From assembly GCA_002221725.1 (NCBI GenBank), contig NJFT01000383.1, positions 1 to 19,792 on the forward strand: 19,792 nt of DNA, given 5' to 3'. The position numbers and the translations under genes are program-made. Below are positions 18,257 to 19,792 of this stretch, one piece after another (position 1 is the first letter of the stretch; each line of letters opens with the position of its first letter). The notes beneath the pieces are model-generated. The model searched no databases. It was not told the DNA's origin and saw only the letters and a program-made list of their open reading frames with translations. This DNA comes from Scedosporium boydii. Lineage: Eukaryota > Ascomycota > Sordariomycetes > Microascales > Microascaceae.

Positions 18257-19792
18257 ATGAAGAACCTGCTATCTTTAGCCAGTGCTGTCGGATTGGTGGC
18301 CGGCTCATACATAGCTCAGGTACCTCTGAATGGCCAGCATCGTGGCAGATGCGGCTGGTAGGAGTGCCGGCCGGGAGATCCCGATCGACTCCAAATCGTT
18401 GCAGGATACGATAAAAGCTGAGAATCTCATGAAGAGGGCCAAAAAGCTTTACCAGATCGCGAAGCTTTCAGAGGATGAGTATAACCATCCCACGAGGGTT
18501 ATTGGGAGTGAAGGTCAGTGTCCTAGTCATCCCATCTTTCATCTTATGTCTCGCCTGTCTCAGATGAACCGAGACACGCGTAATTTCCATCACTGGAAGG
18601 GCTGCCGACTGACTCATGATTCAAGGCCACGCGGGAACCCTAGCCTACATCTACGCCACTCTAGCTGAGGTTGGGGGTTACTACAAGGTCTCAACACAGG
18701 CATTCCCTGCAGTGATGGGCAATGTATTCGAATCGCGCCTTGTCATCGGCGATGGTGTCCCCAAGTCTGCTGCACCCATGGGTTTGACGCCTCCGACGAG
18801 AGATAGGCAGCCTGTCTTTGCCAACTTTGTCCTCGTGGCAAACAGCGGATGCGACGCTGCTGACTACCCTGAGTCAGTGGCCGGTTCCATCGCCTTTATC
18901 CGCCGTGGTCATTGTTCTTTCGGAGACAAGTCAGGTCTGGCTGGTAGCGCTGGAGCTGTTGCGGCAGTCATCTACAATAACGAGGAGGGATCCCTGCACG
19001 GAACTCTCGGCACCCCTCAACCGAATCACGTTGCCACGTTCGGTCTTTCACTTAGCGACGCTGCGCCGGTACTCCGCGAGCTGGAAAAGGGCTTGAAGGT
19101 TGATGGCATCGCTTACATTGACGCAGAGGTTAAGAGCATCAGCACAAGTAACATCATCGCGCAGACGACTGGAGGAGACCAGGACAACTGCGTCATGCTT
19201 GGCGGTCACACTGATAGTGTTACAGAAGGCCCCGGAATCAACGACGATGGCTCCGGCACGATTTCTCTTCTCGAGGTTGCCACCCAATTGGCTGCCTTCG
19301 AGGTCAATAATTGCGTCCGCTTCGCGTGGTGGTCCGCCGAGGAGGAGGGTCTTCTCGGGTCAGACTACTACGTATCTCAGCTCACTACTGAGGAGAACCT
19401 CAAGATCCGCCTTTTTATGGACTACGACATGATGGCGAGCCCCAACTTCGCTTACCAGGTCTACAATGCCTCAAACGCCGATAACCCCGTCGGTTCCGAA
19501 GAGCTTCGTGAGTTCTATGTCGACTGGTACGAGAAACAGGACCTCAACTATACTTTTATTCCCTTCGATGGCCGCAGCGACTACGACGCCTTCATTAAGA
19601 ACGGCATCCCAGGCGGCGGTATCGCCACGGGCGCCGAGGGTGTGAAGAGCGATGACGAGAAGGACATGTTTGGAGGCGTTGCGGATGAGTGGTACGACCC
19701 CTGTTACCATCAGCTCTGCGACGACTTGAGTAACGTCAACTTGACAGCTTGGGAGGTCAATACTAAGGTATGTAACGTGCGATTTTTGTGCT
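18257..19792 (+). CDS. Secreted M28A aminopeptidase with PA domain (3' end outside window)
   Basis: Exons 18257-18319, 18378-18513 and 18626-19767 give 447 residues, with a GTATGT donor at 19768 leading out of the window. Residues 1-18 are a signal peptide (MKNLLSLASAVGLVAGSY). A PA domain spans about 125-225 (SGCDAADYP, RRGHCSFGDKSGLAG, VIYNN). The M28 catalytic domain shows the zinc-binding set: GGHTDS (His261, Asp263), GINDDGSG (bridging Asp273), SAEEEG (catalytic Glu305, ligand Glu306), MDYDMM (Asp334) and CYHQLCD (His428). This order matches fungal leucine aminopeptidase 2/aminopeptidase Y, which removes N-terminal residues from peptides outside the cell or in the vacuole. The second intron (112 bases, GTCAGT..CAAG) is solid. 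The first (18320-18377) uses a weak GGGAG acceptor; alternatively those bases are coding and a one-base frameshift separates QVPLNGQH from VADAAGRSAGREIP. No metal ligand is lost. Confidence 0.9.

Overview
This window looks like a chromosomal segment from a filamentous ascomycete (Pezizomycotina, perhaps Sordariomycetes). The reasons are short GT..AG introns of about 50-110 bases with CTGAC/CTAAC-type branch sites, CT-rich tracts before start codons, a STAND/NLR-type gene with a fungal NACHT_N domain, a fungal secreted M28 peptidase, an NmrA-like protein, and an intron-containing tRNA-Pro. The genus cannot be fixed from the sequence alone. No bacterial-type operons, CRISPR arrays or insertion sequences are visible.

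Layout. 191-2258 (+) is a four-exon gene for a fungal ubiquitin-like-domain protein with a Cys4 zinc ribbon that only appears after splicing. 2579-3305 (+) is a TATA-preceded, decayed small gene. 3306-4752 is mostly featureless, with one short coding-like remnant on the minus strand (3976-4220). 4753-5660 (-) is a broken gene carrying a retropepsin-like (Ty1/copia-derived) N-terminal part and an acidic, twice-repeated C-terminal motif. 6010-8962 (-) is a five-exon NACHT_N-NACHT gene of the fungal NLR-like class, with an amber codon directly after Walker B and no C-terminal repeat domain. 9385-9692 is a strongly A-biased tract that includes a perfect decamer tandem repeat. 9939-10883 (-) is an intact NmrA-like NAD(P)-binding protein.

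The second half has more intact genes. 11888-12997 (-) encodes a secreted His/Pro-rich protein with five copies of CTPHDDHWHC and a Gly-His tail. 14473-14745 (+) encodes a 90-residue Cys-rich secreted protein with a Kex2-like site, behind a TATA box and a 5'UTR intron. 15758-16664 (+) is a three-exon gene for a four-helix membrane protein. 17211-17298 (-) is tRNA-Pro(UGG) with a 14-base intron and a downstream pol III terminator. 18257 to the window end (+) is a secreted M28A aminopeptidase with a PA domain, cut off at a splice donor; its first intron is ambiguous and may instead be a frameshift.

Taken together, the left half (about 2.5-9 kb) is a zone of decaying genes (NLR-like, retroelement-derived, small gene) next to an intact ubiquitin-like/zinc-ribbon gene. 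The right half is dominated by secretory-pathway products. No operon-like logic links them. The most distinctive items are the HDDHWHC-repeat secreted protein, the single-stop NLR-like gene, and the retropepsin-like relic.
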